From Coriaria nepalensis (Eukaryota > Streptophyta > Magnoliopsida > Cucurbitales > Coriariaceae), in NCBI GenBank assembly GCA_027186245.1, contig CP114499.1, forward strand, positions 501,001 through 565,000: a stretch of DNA of 64,000 nucleotides, in the 5' to 3' direction. Positions 53,301 through 64,000 of this stretch are shown here, one piece after another (within the stretch, counting starts at the first letter, position 1; the number at the start of each line of letters is the position of its first letter). The notes beneath the pieces were generated by a model. It had not been told where the DNA came from, searched no databases, and was given only the letters and a program-made list of their open reading frames with translations. The position numbers and the translations under genes were made by a program.

Positions 53301-56020
53301 CAACAAGCATTAGAAATAGTGCTGTCCAAATCTCGATAATTGTATTGATCAAGAATGAAAACCCAAAGGGATGGAGGAGTTTCCATCCAACTGATAGGGC
53401 ACATTCCCATTCTCGATTGAGTAGCTACCCAATTTGCGGCACAGTTCGCTAGTCTCTTGACTCAAGAGAAGCGTAAATGAAACCTGTTTAGCACCCACCT
53501 TTATCATCAATTTCATAGCTTCTAAAAGGGCCAAAGATTATGCCTCTAAAGCGGAAGCCACCGCAACAGGTTTTCCGACACCACCAATCAAACAACCCAT
53601 CTCACCTCTAAGGAGGACGCCATCCAGGAAAATAAGTATCTTCAAAGGGATCAAGCTCTTTTATGTTGGTTTTCCAGTTCCTGCAAAAAGATTCAAAGGC
53701 AGTATTTGCTTTCAACACGATCAAATCAACATCAATCAATATCAATCCCTTGGTAAATAAATTTACATCTACTCTTCCAAAAATACCAAACAAGAAAAAA
53801 AAAAAAAAAAAAAAAAAAGAGTACCTAACCTCCACAATTCACCCTTTTTAGCTTGACTAACCAGAAACACCATCATCCATCCAATCCACAACCGTGGCAT
53901 GATACTCACTGTTGGACAACACCGTAAAACTAAAACTCCTCCAAGCATTTTTAATCCACTCACACTGAATTGAAACAAAATTTCCTCATCACTATAACAT
54001 ATAGAGCAGACAGCATCATGTTTCAATTTCCTCCTATGTAAGTTCTCCCTAGTAGCTAATGCATTACTACAAATGCGTCAAGGAAACTCAAAGAGTTCTA
54101 GGAGGAGCTCTTACCAACCAAATTAGACTCCATATTCTGGTTTGTGAGGGCTGCACTCCAGTAAGCAAGCTTGCCTTTCTAAACACCTGGTAACCAGCCT
54201 TAACAGAATAGCTCCCTTTCTTAAGGGAGCAAAATTATGAAGAGCATTCAAGTTCCACCTACCGGAGTCCCTGTTTATGAGGTCAGAAACGTAATAGGGA
54301 ATATAATCAGTAAACACAAGGGATTTAGTACTTTCCTCCCCTTTAATCAATATATCCTCCCAAACCCTAATTTTCTCACCTTTTTCCATGGTATAAGTGG
54401 GGATATCACCAGCAACAGCCTTAATTAAGATCTCCCTACCCCCAGGATGGAGCAACTTTGATTTTCAACTATGAATTTTCCCCTCAATCCTCTTCTTCAA
54501 GTACCTAAAAGGTTTCAAACCTTGAAGCTAGCTTTAACATTTAAAACATCCATAATCCTCTGTCTGACCGTACCCTACAACTATTAAGAATTTCCTTCAT
54601 GGACCCTACAGTTATCAGGACAAGGCTTTTAGGAAGAATAGGTTGTCATCCGCAAAAAGTAAATAAGTCAAAATTACACCTCCCTTCCCCATTTTGAACC
54701 CTTTGAGATTTCCGTTACTGACATTCCTATGAATAATCCGAGACAATACCTCAAATAAAAACAGTTAAGGCGACGACCGGTCACCTTGTCTCAACCCCCT
54801 TGTTGGCAAGATGTTGTTTTGCATTGATCATTAATTTTCAAAGTATACTCCACCGAGGAAATTAGCTTCATAATCCAACCCACAAAGATACAATCAAACC
54901 CAAATTTTTCCAGCACACCTTTGAGAAAATCTCTTTCAGCTTTGTCATAGGCTCTGAGCATGTCCATCTTTAACCCCACCACTGAATTCTTCCCTTTCTT
55001 CTTCATATTCATGTAAAGAAAATCTTCATTGGTAATTAGGATGTTGTCCTGAATCAGCCTACCAGGAACAAAAGCATTTTGCTCCTTAGAAGTCATCACA
55101 TCCATGCAAGGCTTGAGCCTATTCAGAATCACTTTGCTTATTATTTTATAAACATTAAGGCATAGGGCAATTGGTTTGAATTGGGAAACAAGTTCTGGAT
55201 TATTCACCTTCGGTATAAACACCACTTGTGTCACATTCCATTGGTGAAGAAGAGAGCCATTCTCAAAAAAATCTCTCACAACTTTTACTACATTCATCCT
55301 CATCGTCCCCTAAAAGTTCTGATAAAATAAGCCATTGAACCCATCAATACCCAGAGTCTTCAAGGTCCCCATTGGAAATCAGCCTTCCTAATTTCCTCCT
55401 CAGAAACCTGTTTAACCGGACCCTCAGTAGTTTCATCATCCACTATGCCGTCTATACAATCCAAAGTATTCCCCTTTTCCCTTTGTCCTCCCGAAGTAAT
55501 CAGTCTCCTCTAAAAACTTACAAATTCTCCAAAAATACCCTCCTCAGATTCAACCCATACTCCATCTCCACTTCTAATTCTCAAGATTTTGTTTTCTTCC
55601 CTTCCATGCAAGCCAGTTTGGTGAAACAACTGTGTTTCTATCACCAAAGTTTAGCCATTTAACTCGAGCCCTCATGCCCCAATACTTTTCCTCCCTGTCC
55701 CAAGTCTCATTAAGCTTAGCCTTTAGCATGCTAAGGTTTTGAGTATAAGTATCCCCATCGCAGCCTAACTGTTGAAGTTTATCATTTCATACATCAACCG
55801 TTCTATTGCTCTCCCATTATTAGGGAATCTAGCCTTGCTCAACTTTTATCAACCTCTCCATAGAAGCCCTAAATTTATGCCCCGATATCTCTGCCCGAGA
55901 GCCCTCCACAAACTCCTCCATGCTTCTCTTACCACTTCCTCACATGTATTATCATCTAACCAAGCAGCCTCGAATTTAGAAGTAGACTGTTGTCGCACGT
56001 TCTGGCGCAGAGGTTGAGTA
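53301..56020 (-). mobile_element. 5'-truncated L1-type LINE, degenerate
   Basis: The minus strand, high to low coordinate, encodes a FEAAWLDDNTCEEVVREAW stretch (about 55985-55930), then GIDGFNGLFYQ and the reverse transcriptase (55303-54791, with VFIPKVNNPE, FKPIALCLNVYKIISKV, AFVPGRLIQDNIL), a zf-RVT-like region (54455-54123) and an RNase H-like tail (53835-53350). Frames are broken by many stops and shifts, and the endonuclease domain is absent, as expected for 5' truncation during target-primed reverse transcription. It lies between the hydrolase-related and LBD genes. It is described as a relic only. Confidence 0.87.
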
Positions 56021-56029
56021 CCGTATCGA

Positions 56030-56962
56030 GACTACTTCTAAACTCCTATAAGCTTCGATGGTTATTACGAAATATGGGTGGTCAGTTATTGTCCTATTCA
56101 TTGTGACAATATCAATACTATTCAAATTGCACATAATACATTATATTTGCTTATTTGTTGATATTTTCACTCGAGGCTCATCGAAAATATAGAATTTTCT
56201 CTTAATTTAATATTTATAATTATTATAAAATTATAATTTAATATATGATAATGATATTTATATATAAAATTTAATTATTGCATGCCATCGCCACGGACAT
56301 ATATGTAACTAAAAGCTTTTATAACGAACACGTCTCAAAACAAGGAGAAAAATCTGCGAGAAAAGGTGTGTTAGATAATTATTATGAGAATAGATTTTAT
56401 GTTCTTAGAATATATAAAATAATTAATTAATATATTAGAAAATAATTGTCATATTTATTTATATTTTATTAAAAAATTATTTTAAAAATAAAAATAAAAA
56501 AAAATTTATTACCGAACAAAAAATCCCCACCTTCTCTTAACAAACAAGTAGTACGTGGCACTAAAATTTCGGAACTCTCTAGTCTTCCCTCCTATACTTC
56601 TCATACACTTGTCCTTAACGGTAACATTTTATAGTTACATTCCTTGAAGAACAGAAACAAAATCAACTCTCCCCACCAGCTTCGCTTTCCCCACACTTCT
56701 ATCTCTCTCATCTCTCCTCTCTCCCCCTCTCCCCCTCTCTCCCCCTCTCCCCTTCTTAGCTTTATTTGTACTCAGTCCACAGCCCCCTTCAAATCCGCAC
56801 AATAACATATGACCTTTTCAAAAAAAAAAAAAAACCCAGTTCGTTCCCCTCTCACCCAATTTTTTTTGGAAAGTCAGTACCCTCTCACCCATTTCTTCTT
56901 TCAATCACTTTTCTATTTGTCCACCTCACTTCATATCGGTTTTTGTGTTTTGGGGTGAAGGC
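56030..56962 (+). promoter_or_regulatory. Promoter and leader of the LBD gene
   Basis: AT-rich upstream DNA is followed by a CT-rich leader with CTCTCCCC repeats at about 56700-56755 and poly-A at 56820-56834. No separate gene is seen. Confidence 0.4.
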
Positions 56963-58118
56963 ATGGCCCTAAAGGGTGGCACAAGTGCATGTGCAGCATG
57001 CAAATACCAAAGAAGGAAGTGCATCCCGGAGTGCCAATTAGCAAGCTACTTCCCAGCTGATCAAGCTAAGAGGTTCCAAAACGCACACAAGCTGTTCGGT
57101 GTAAGTAAAATCATTAAGATCCTTGAAAATCTGAGCCCGGCCCAGAAAGACGAGGCGATGCGGTCCATCATATACCAAGCAAACATCAGGGAAAAGTTCC
57201 CGGTCCACGGCTGCTGGGAAGTCATCTGCTGGCTTAGGTTCCAGATTCGGATCATGGAGGAAGAACTCATTCTTGTTACTCAACAGCTTGAGTTCTATAG
57301 ACAGCAGCATAACTTTAACCATCATCATCAGATTGCATCATCATTACATCATCAGAATCTGGATGATGACGTCACTTCACAGTTGGAATTGGGTATGGCC
57401 CCACCTACTAATAACAACAACAACAATCCTAATGCTGATGCTGCGCTTTCACTGTTTAATCAAAGTGGGGGCCCACCTCTGTCGTATTGCAGTAGTTCTG
57501 GTATGTCTGTTGCTGCTTTTGCCTCACCACTCAACAGTGCTCCTGCTTATCATTTGGATTCTTCAAAGGAGAGCAATGCTACTGCTGCTGCTACTTCTTC
57601 TATGTGGGTCCCACATAATCTATATGCTAAAAACAATGTGCAGTATAATAATTATAACACCAACAGCTCATCAATGGCGCAAGCAGCAGCAACAGCCGCC
57701 GCCGCCGCCTTGCAGCCGTTAGCTATTCAGCAAGAAGTTGTTCAAGATGATGATGATATGCATCCTTTTTTTGATATCATTGATGATAGGCAGTCTTACA
57801 ATGATTCCAAAGAGGCTTATGATACAAGGTGAAGTATATATATATATTGTACGAGCCATGAATTTAGTGTAAAAAATCATCATCTTTCTCTTCAACTGTC
57901 GAATTAGCTTTTTGGGTTTTTTAGTTTTTCCTCTCCGTCGATTGAACAAGTTTTTAATTGAATATACAAAGAATTGATGCTTAATTTAGATGTATTTGAT
58001 TCTTGAAAAATGCAGTTCTGAAGAGTCATTGAAAGATACAACACTGTCTATAGAGCATGTTGGGGAGAATGAATTGAAGAGTGCAGCTGCTTGCTTCAGT
58101 CTTACTAATGCAAACTGA
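56963..58118 (+). CDS. LBD27: LOB-domain transcription factor, LBD27 (SIDECAR POLLEN) type
   Basis: Two exons, 56963..57828 and 58016..58118, join as AG|T to give 322 aa. The open frame extends upstream but the first ATG is 56963 (MALKGGTSACAACKYQ). The LOB zinc motif C-x2-C-x6-C-x3-C is C10, C13, C20, C24. The GAS block follows (FQNAHKLFGVSKIIKIL), and the LOB domain ends near residue 110. The middle is rich in His, Asn and Ala repeats. The C-terminus FFDIIDDRQSYNDSKEAYDT|SSEESLK...ELKSAAACF strongly resembles LBD27, which controls microspore division in Arabidopsis. The long plus ORF in another frame at 57273-57722 is a shadow of the repeats. Confidence 0.92.
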
Positions 58119-58630
58119 TTAGATGCAGGCATGCCGGGCCCTGATCGAGCCGGAGTTTTTCTTTTCTCAACAATTCTCTTGGAGAACCGGAAAAAGTTGT
58201 AATCAGTAGAGGGTTTTCTTAATCAAGTAGACCATGTTAGTTCCCATTCTTTTCTTTCATTATTTCCATTTTATCTCAGTTTTCCTTTGAACCTACTAGA
58301 AGTTATTAAATTCCATAATTTTCATCTGCTATCCCTAAGAATAATAGTCTTAAGAACAATCTATCACTACTTCTTGTTCCAACTTTGAAAGTAAATCTTC
58401 TTTTGTGAATACTTACTCAAATTTCGCAAATAATATATTCTTTTCGACCCATTTATTGAATTATTTTCGACCCATAATTCTTTTCGCAAATAATTATTTT
58501 CTTAATTTCATTCAACATATTCATATCTTAAATCCATTTCTGCACATTGTGATAGAAGAAAACATTAAGTTTAACTTCCATTATATTATTCAAACTCACA
58601 AAAAGATGATAAAACTTCATACTATAAAGA
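58119..58630. other. 3' flanks of convergent LBD and BTSL genes
   Basis: About 510 bases separate the two stop codons. It is AT-rich, with a small direct repeat of a TTTTCGACCCAT word near 58440-58475. No gene is seen. Confidence 0.5.
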
Positions 58631-61600
58631 TCATAGAAGCCTAGTATTATATGAGCCACAATGAGGGCATTTGTGGTAAAGCCAATGAAACGGCGCGCTT
58701 CCTCTCTTCTCACAATCATTACATAATATACCCTGCAATAATTAACTTTTTGTGAGGAGTTAATTTTTTTCAGAAGGATTTGAGAAGAGTTTATATTGAA
58801 GTTCTTGATTGATGAGAATGTAGAATAAGGTGTGACAAACCTGGGATTTGCCGGAATATTCATCCGGCATTTTCTCTTCAGCTAATAATGCATCCAACAT
58901 TCTAAAGTAGACCTACATGAAAAAAAAATTCATCATTACGAAACGTTTAGCTCATTAGAACACAATTAGAAAATACATTATTAGGAGAAAGGTTAAGTTC
59001 AAACTGACCTGCATATCACCTAGTGACTTGCTACAAATCGGGCAAGTATAATGAACATTGGTGTAGTCCTATGAGAAGCAGGAAGATAAAAGAAACCAGT
59101 AAAATTCATATCCTTTGTAATTTAAGAAGAGAAAAGGGAGAAAGGAGGGGGTTGGGGTTGTACCTGAAAACAAGTTGAGTGCATCAAATGACCACAGACA
59201 AGGGCCTTGACAGGAGAAGAGGAGGTGAAGATGTATTCATGGCAGATTGGACAGTTTTCCTCCAAGCACTTTTCTCTACATGTATGAACCGAAAGAGAAC
59301 GAGCCATACAAGCATTGCAATTCATGCAGTGAAAATAGTCGATTCCAAGTCCCTTCCCTACCCGACACAGGTTACAGTAAGGACAATGATAGATCTCCCT
59401 GTTCGAAAAATTTTTATATCAGAAAACTCCATTAAAATCTAGAATGAGGTAGCAAAACCTAATATCCAGTTCAACATGATAGGATTTTACTTTTTCCTTG
59501 AAAATAATCATTTTTTCTTGAAAGGAGAAAGAATCATGCTATAAAGGTATGCCAAATCTAGAACTGTTAACGTTTCTATCTCTATGATATACATTGGTTT
59601 GTCAAGTCATTCCACCAAGATAACTTAAGCTTTTAGATGGTTTATGGAACATTTGGTTACTTGACAAGAACTAAGTAGTATAAGATAAACTGTAATCACC
59701 TTTCATCATCAAACAATTTGCATATCCGGCATAAGTATCTTGCCATGGTCAAATTAGCACAGGAGGGAGTAGAGCATGTGTTTGAAATCGGCTGAAGTAA
59801 TAAACAATTCATGCACATCATAGTTGTAATTGATCTTCTGCAAATAAGATGTTTTCGAAAATTAAATTAAATAAGAAGATCTAGAAAATATTCTTAATTA
59901 ATTTCAACCCATATGCAATAACATGCACGAATAGATATAAAACAAGCATATAACATTTCAGATGATTACTACATATAGAATTGAAGTAAATCTTCTAGGG
60001 CTTTATGAATTTAAAAATAAAACTCAAGTATTTACTCATCACATACCTATCAACTGAATGATTTGCAACCTCATCATGACAGCGTATGCATGTGTACAGC
60101 AGATTGCAACAAGGACTTAGAAGCTTACAGTTTCTTTTATAATGTTTGCACCCAAATGCTTTCATAAGAGAGTCTCTGTAGGATGGACTCTGCCCCGAAA
60201 ATCCTTCTCCATTGCTTGCAACATTTACTTTTGTACTAGATTGAGTTGCAATCCAACGGCTAAGACAATCAAAATTGAAAACAATTGTCAAAATTACTCT
60301 TTTTAATTTGATGATTATAGATAATATGAATATTAACCTCATCATCAAGTTCTGTAAGACGTATGATTTCATTTTCGTGTCTAAGGATGAATCCCTAGAA
60401 ACTCTTCTTATTGCAGCCTCAAGTTCTTCTTGACTCATTGCAAGAAGGTTTTCATTATACCTTACCTTCAAATTTCCTTGAAGATTTCTTTCCTGATCAA
60501 TGATAAGGAGGTCCATAGAATCAGTTTCTGCTTTCTTTCTCTTATCATTATCACCCTTTGAAATCAATTTCACATATTCAGACAATGTATCATCATTTTC
60601 ATATTCAAGAGAATCCTTCTTCTGCTCAACCTTGTAAGAATGATCAAAGCACTCCTTCATGCCTTTGCTTTCATTAAAGGCAGCATCCTTAGATAAATAT
60701 GTTGAGATGATTTCTAAGGGGTCTACTGTGAAAGAAGAGGATATGTCAGTCATCTTTTTATCGACCTTACCCGTATCATAACCTTCCAACCATTCTCCTA
60801 ACCATTCATTAAACATAGTATTCCTTGTAGCTTGGCCCCACAAAGACATCATATTGTGTTGTTCTTCTGGTGTTAAAGATGCCATAAGCCAAGGTATCAT
60901 ATCCTTCAATATTTCTGCTCTCGTTCTTCCAAGTATAGACCCTGTGATCTTTTCCTGCTCCTTTATAGAGAAGCATTCTCTGTATAAAGGCCAGAGCTCT
61001 ATTTCTTCACGGTCAACATGGTCAGATAGTAAGTTGTGTAGTGATTTGCACTTGTCCTGGAGACTTAGACAAAGATTTTGAAGGTCTTGCTTTGCTTGCT
61101 TTGTCTGATCAATATATTCAGATATCTCATCTAGAACAAGAGAGACTTCCATGAACTGGTCCACCTCCAGTGTATGATCCATGGTATAGGCCTGACTAAT
61201 GTTTTCGAATTTTCCCTTTGCCTCTAATGCAGGAAAGGCGATTTGGTCCTCTGCATCAGTGTGGACTTGGTATAAAAGCCTAACAAGTTGGAATCTCTGA
61301 AGAAAACTGTTGAAAAGGCCAGGATTTTCAGACAGCTGAGCAGAAACTAAAACAAAGTATTCCAAATCTTTCTTGAGAGCTTTATGGAAGTAGAAGATTA
61401 GATCTATGGGTTTTGGGTCCTTATGATGAGCAGAAACAGCATGGTTTTTTCCCTTGTGGAATTTAGGAAAGGAATATGAATAACATGTCATCATTCTTTG
61501 GTTTTTTCCTTTACTGGGCTGGACAGAGTATAAAGATGATGACCCAGAAGCAGATTCTTTGATTTGTTCATGAAAGAAATGAGTTCTGTTCTTGAACATT

Positions 61601-63046
61601 TTTTGCAAATCACTTCCGAAATTTTCAACAGAGATCTTGCCTGAATAACCTACACGCAACCATTCACGTAAGAGTAATGAAAAAGATTCATTAACTACAG
61701 AATCTTCCTGTTCAGTTCTGTTAAGGATTGGCTTCACTTCTTCCTCGGATAAGTGAGAGGAAAACCAAGTTATGACACATTTTAGCAACCCGAGTGGAAG
61801 CATATGGAGGCTCATGTATATAATCTGTTGCAGCATTTTTGAGGTGCAGTTTTCTCTGATGGCAGGAAAAACCTGGTGAACAGCTGGAAAAAGGGTCAGA
61901 CTATGTGATGGAAAAGTGCCCATTGTTTTGCTTATTGTTTTTCACAAGAATCATGATATGATTTAACTCCTATATTGCATAATGTTATTGACAGAGAAGC
62001 GTACCTGTGTTTCTTGGATAGAAAACTGAGTGCTTACATCCACCATGAAAGAGTCTAGTTCCCAGCAAAGCTTCTCAATGAACTTTCCAAAAGGTACGTT
62101 ATGATCATCTTGTGCATTATAGTCAAGCAATCTTTGTAAACCTACAATCTTTGTAAACCTATAATGTTGGTTGAAGGAAGGAACACCGGAAATTTGACTT
62201 AGCACAGGGTAAAAGAATTTCTCCCATGCATTGCTGTTTAACAGGGAATACAAAATCAAATCAGAAATAGGAGTTTGGATGTATAACTAAATTGAAAAAT
62301 TGGATGTTAGCAAATTATTATTTATTACCTGTACAAGACAATGCAGTCAACAAGAAATTTGATCTTTAAGACTAATGAATCCAGATTTGAGAAGGTGCCA
62401 GTATTACTTCTCAGTGGAAAAAGCTCTTGTTGAATTTCTCTGAGATCTTTCATAATTGCAGAGTTCCAGATATGAAGACTGTCAACTGGGTTTTGTCTAA
62501 CCTTTTGGAAGGAGTTCGTTTGAATAGAATTCCAATTGTTTCCAGAACTTTTATCAGAGGAACCCAAAATGGGTAATAACCATTTCCCTGTCTTTGTTCC
62601 ATAGGAAGGCCTTTTCGTAGAAGCAAGCCAAGACATTACCACCTTCACAAGAACAATGTGGGGAAAGTTATAAAATCAGCTAAAATTTCGGTTTCGGCCG
62701 ACAAAACTATAGTTCGACTGAAAAAGGATGATCCAGGCATCAATCAGAATCCAGTTTATCTCTCAATCTAAACTAAAAACATAGCTTTTGCGCAAACAGC
62801 TTACCCGAATCTGTAGATTTCAAATACTGAACCCTATATATATGTATATACCTCTTGAAGTATCTTGTCATTGGGCAATATGTCTCTAATACAATTAGTA
62901 ACTTCTTCTTGTTCCTGGGGAGAAATAAAAGACATCATCCACGGCAGAAAATCTTCAAGCAGTCTCACAGGAAGACTAGAGAGGAATTGCCACACAAGTG
63001 AAGCTTGTTCTTCGGCAGAGCAATGTCGGATCAACAATGGGAAAAC
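58631..63046 (-). CDS. BTSL: BRUTUS-like hemerythrin/CHY/RING E3 ubiquitin ligase, 3' part
   Basis: Ten exons, read 5' to 3': 63046..62852, 62642..62329, 62233..62005, 61872..60338, 60259..60047, 59837..59700, 59398..59164, 59068..59009, 58912..58841 and 58732..58631. They give 1030 aa in frame, and the 5' part lies beyond the window. Visible domains are hemerythrin-type helices with Fe-ligand motifs (HTDAEDQIAFPAL, MDHTLEVDQF, DHVDREEIELWPLY), repeated DFLPWMMSFISPQEQ/DMIPWLMASLTPEEQ linkers, a CHY zinc finger (FGCKHYKRNCKLLSPCC), a CTCHY-type region, a RING-H2 (CPICHEYIF...CGHLMHSTC...CPIC) and a C-terminal zinc ribbon. Family members sense iron and degrade bHLH regulators of iron uptake. 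It is closest to At1g18910/At1g74770. Intron 5' of 63046 exceeds 950 bases. Confidence 0.94.
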
Positions 63047-64000
63047 CTGCATTCCATGCGGTATAATATGAATTAAACAATTATAGACATCATTATTAGT
63101 ATATGCATAGAGGAGCATCTAGATCAATCAATTTTGATCATTAGCTATTAAAAAAAAAAAAAAGGCGAGTCCTAGCTTTTGCTTTAAAATTTGATTTTAT
63201 AATTGATGTAATAATGTCACAACAAAAAAATGAAAAAAGAAAGAACAACACACATTTTTACACTCAGACTTCTTGTAATTTAAAATTTTGAACTAATTGA
63301 AGGGTGTAAAATTTATATTGTAAAAAAAAAATTAAAATTGTTACTTTACAAGGTAAAAGCTTATTTTAATAATTGAAGGAGACCTTCGCTGAATTGGTCT
63401 CCTATTAACATAATGATTTGCCTTTCAAAAAAAAAAAATATATATATATATAAATTAAAAATTGAAGGAGGCCTTAAAGTTATTGGAGTGAAATTGGGCT
63501 TTAAAGTTAGTTATGGATTTAGTCTAAAAAAAAGTAAAATATCCGAGTTTGTAAAAATAGTGTGAGAGTTTTCCTAAGTGTGTCTCTCTTAGGATTAGCA
63601 ATCCTACATCTTTAATCTAACATTGTGTGTGAGTATTTATTCCCACATTTTAGCTTCAAAAGTTGGTACATTTTTTTAAATCAGTTAGTTATGAATTTCG
63701 TCTAAAAACGTAAAATATGTGAGTTTATAAAAGCAACGTGAGAACTCCCTTAGATGTACCTCTTTAGAGTCAAAGAACTATATTTCTCCCACCTAGAATT
63801 AGAATTCTCACATCATTACTCTAAACCCCATGTGTATATATAGCCACATATTCTAGTTTCAAAAGTTGGTACTTTTGTAGTTGAAGTTAGTTGTGGATTT
63901 AGTCTTAAAAAACTAGGCTTTGAATTAGGAGTATATTACATTATTTATTGATTTCTCAAGTAATATTTTAGCTATTAAAAAAAAAGAGGAGTAATTAGAA
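63047..64000 (-). other. Long 5' intron of the BTSL gene (incomplete)
   Basis: No exon of the minus-strand BTSL gene is recognisable here, so this is intron running out of the window. It contains the tandem repeat above and AT-rich DNA. Confidence 0.6.
63502..63930. repeat. About 200-bp tandem repeat in the BTSL intron, two and a fraction copies
   Basis: The words AGTTAGTTATG(G/A)ATTT(A/C)GTCTAAAAA, GTAAAATAT, GAGTTTATAAAA and CTTCAAAAGTTGGTAC recur. Copies begin near 63507, 63686 and 63885, the last cut short. Copies differ by many substitutions. Confidence 0.7.

Noticed and set aside
52912..53452. Overlapping ORFs with long Tyr-Ile repeats on both strands
   Set aside because: They are translations of the (TA)n tracts and LINE tail copies and do not encode a natural protein.
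57273..57722. 149-codon ORF inside the LBD gene
   Set aside because: Frame-shifted reading of His/Asn/Ala codon repeats within LBD27 exon 1.

Overview
The window is nuclear DNA from a flowering plant, most probably a core eudicot outside the Brassicaceae. The evidence is AT-rich intergenic DNA, short introns with GT-AG borders, a nuclear tRNA-Ala, plant-only protein families (HD-ZIP, LBD, CDPK, NPF, BRUTUS-like, LRR-RLK), and Ty1/copia and LINE relics. I rebuilt exon structures by hand. Every multi-exon model given here keeps frame across all junctions.

Layout. 0.1-0.2 kb: first exon of an unidentified minus-strand gene that leaves the window. 4.0-5.2 kb: single-exon unknown protein whose promoter resembles those of ribosome-biogenesis genes. 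6.3-7.3 kb: two candidate 47-codon minus-strand genes, each behind a TATA box. 7.8-8.6 kb: RTM2-like membrane-anchored Hsp20 protein. 8.9-10.2 kb (-): hypersensitive-induced-reaction (HIR) protein. 12.7 kb (-): tRNA-Ala(AGC). 13.0-15.4 kb (-): NPF4 transporter. 19.1-20.8 kb (+): HD-ZIP I gene of HAT5/ATHB-1 type with an upstream ORF in its leader. 23.8-24.5 kb (-): short-chain dehydrogenase. 25.2-28.4 kb (-): LRR receptor kinase close to Arabidopsis At5g62710. 29.0-30.0 kb: copia relic. 33.1-35.3 kb (+): NPF2 transporter. 35.8-38.7 kb (-): calcium-dependent kinase of CPK10/30 type. 41.9-44.3 kb: decayed PPR-SMR gene. 45.1-52.2 kb (+): 15-exon ubiquitin-hydrolase-related gene. 53.0-56.0 kb (-): 5'-truncated LINE. 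57.0-58.1 kb (+): LBD27-like gene. 58.6 kb to beyond 63 kb (-): BRUTUS-like hemerythrin/RING E3 ligase whose 5' part lies outside the window.

The most informative observation is gene order. From memory of Arabidopsis loci, the window interleaves genes that lie in separate Arabidopsis blocks: HIR-NPF4-LRR-RLK (At5g62740/62730/62710), NPF2.9-CPK10-PPR-BTSL2 (At1g18880-18910), and UCH-related-LBD27 (At3g47890/47870). This suggests a less fractionated form of one ancestral segment. In this genome the PPR member of the second block has become a pseudogene.

There is no operon-like or phage-like system. The genes are independent transcription units covering membrane transport, calcium and receptor signalling, iron-responsive ubiquitination and transcription. 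The novel-looking items are the HD-ZIP leader uORF, the two short ORFs, a GC-AG intron, a partial exon duplication in the CDPK gene, and four tandem copies of the LINE 3' tail.
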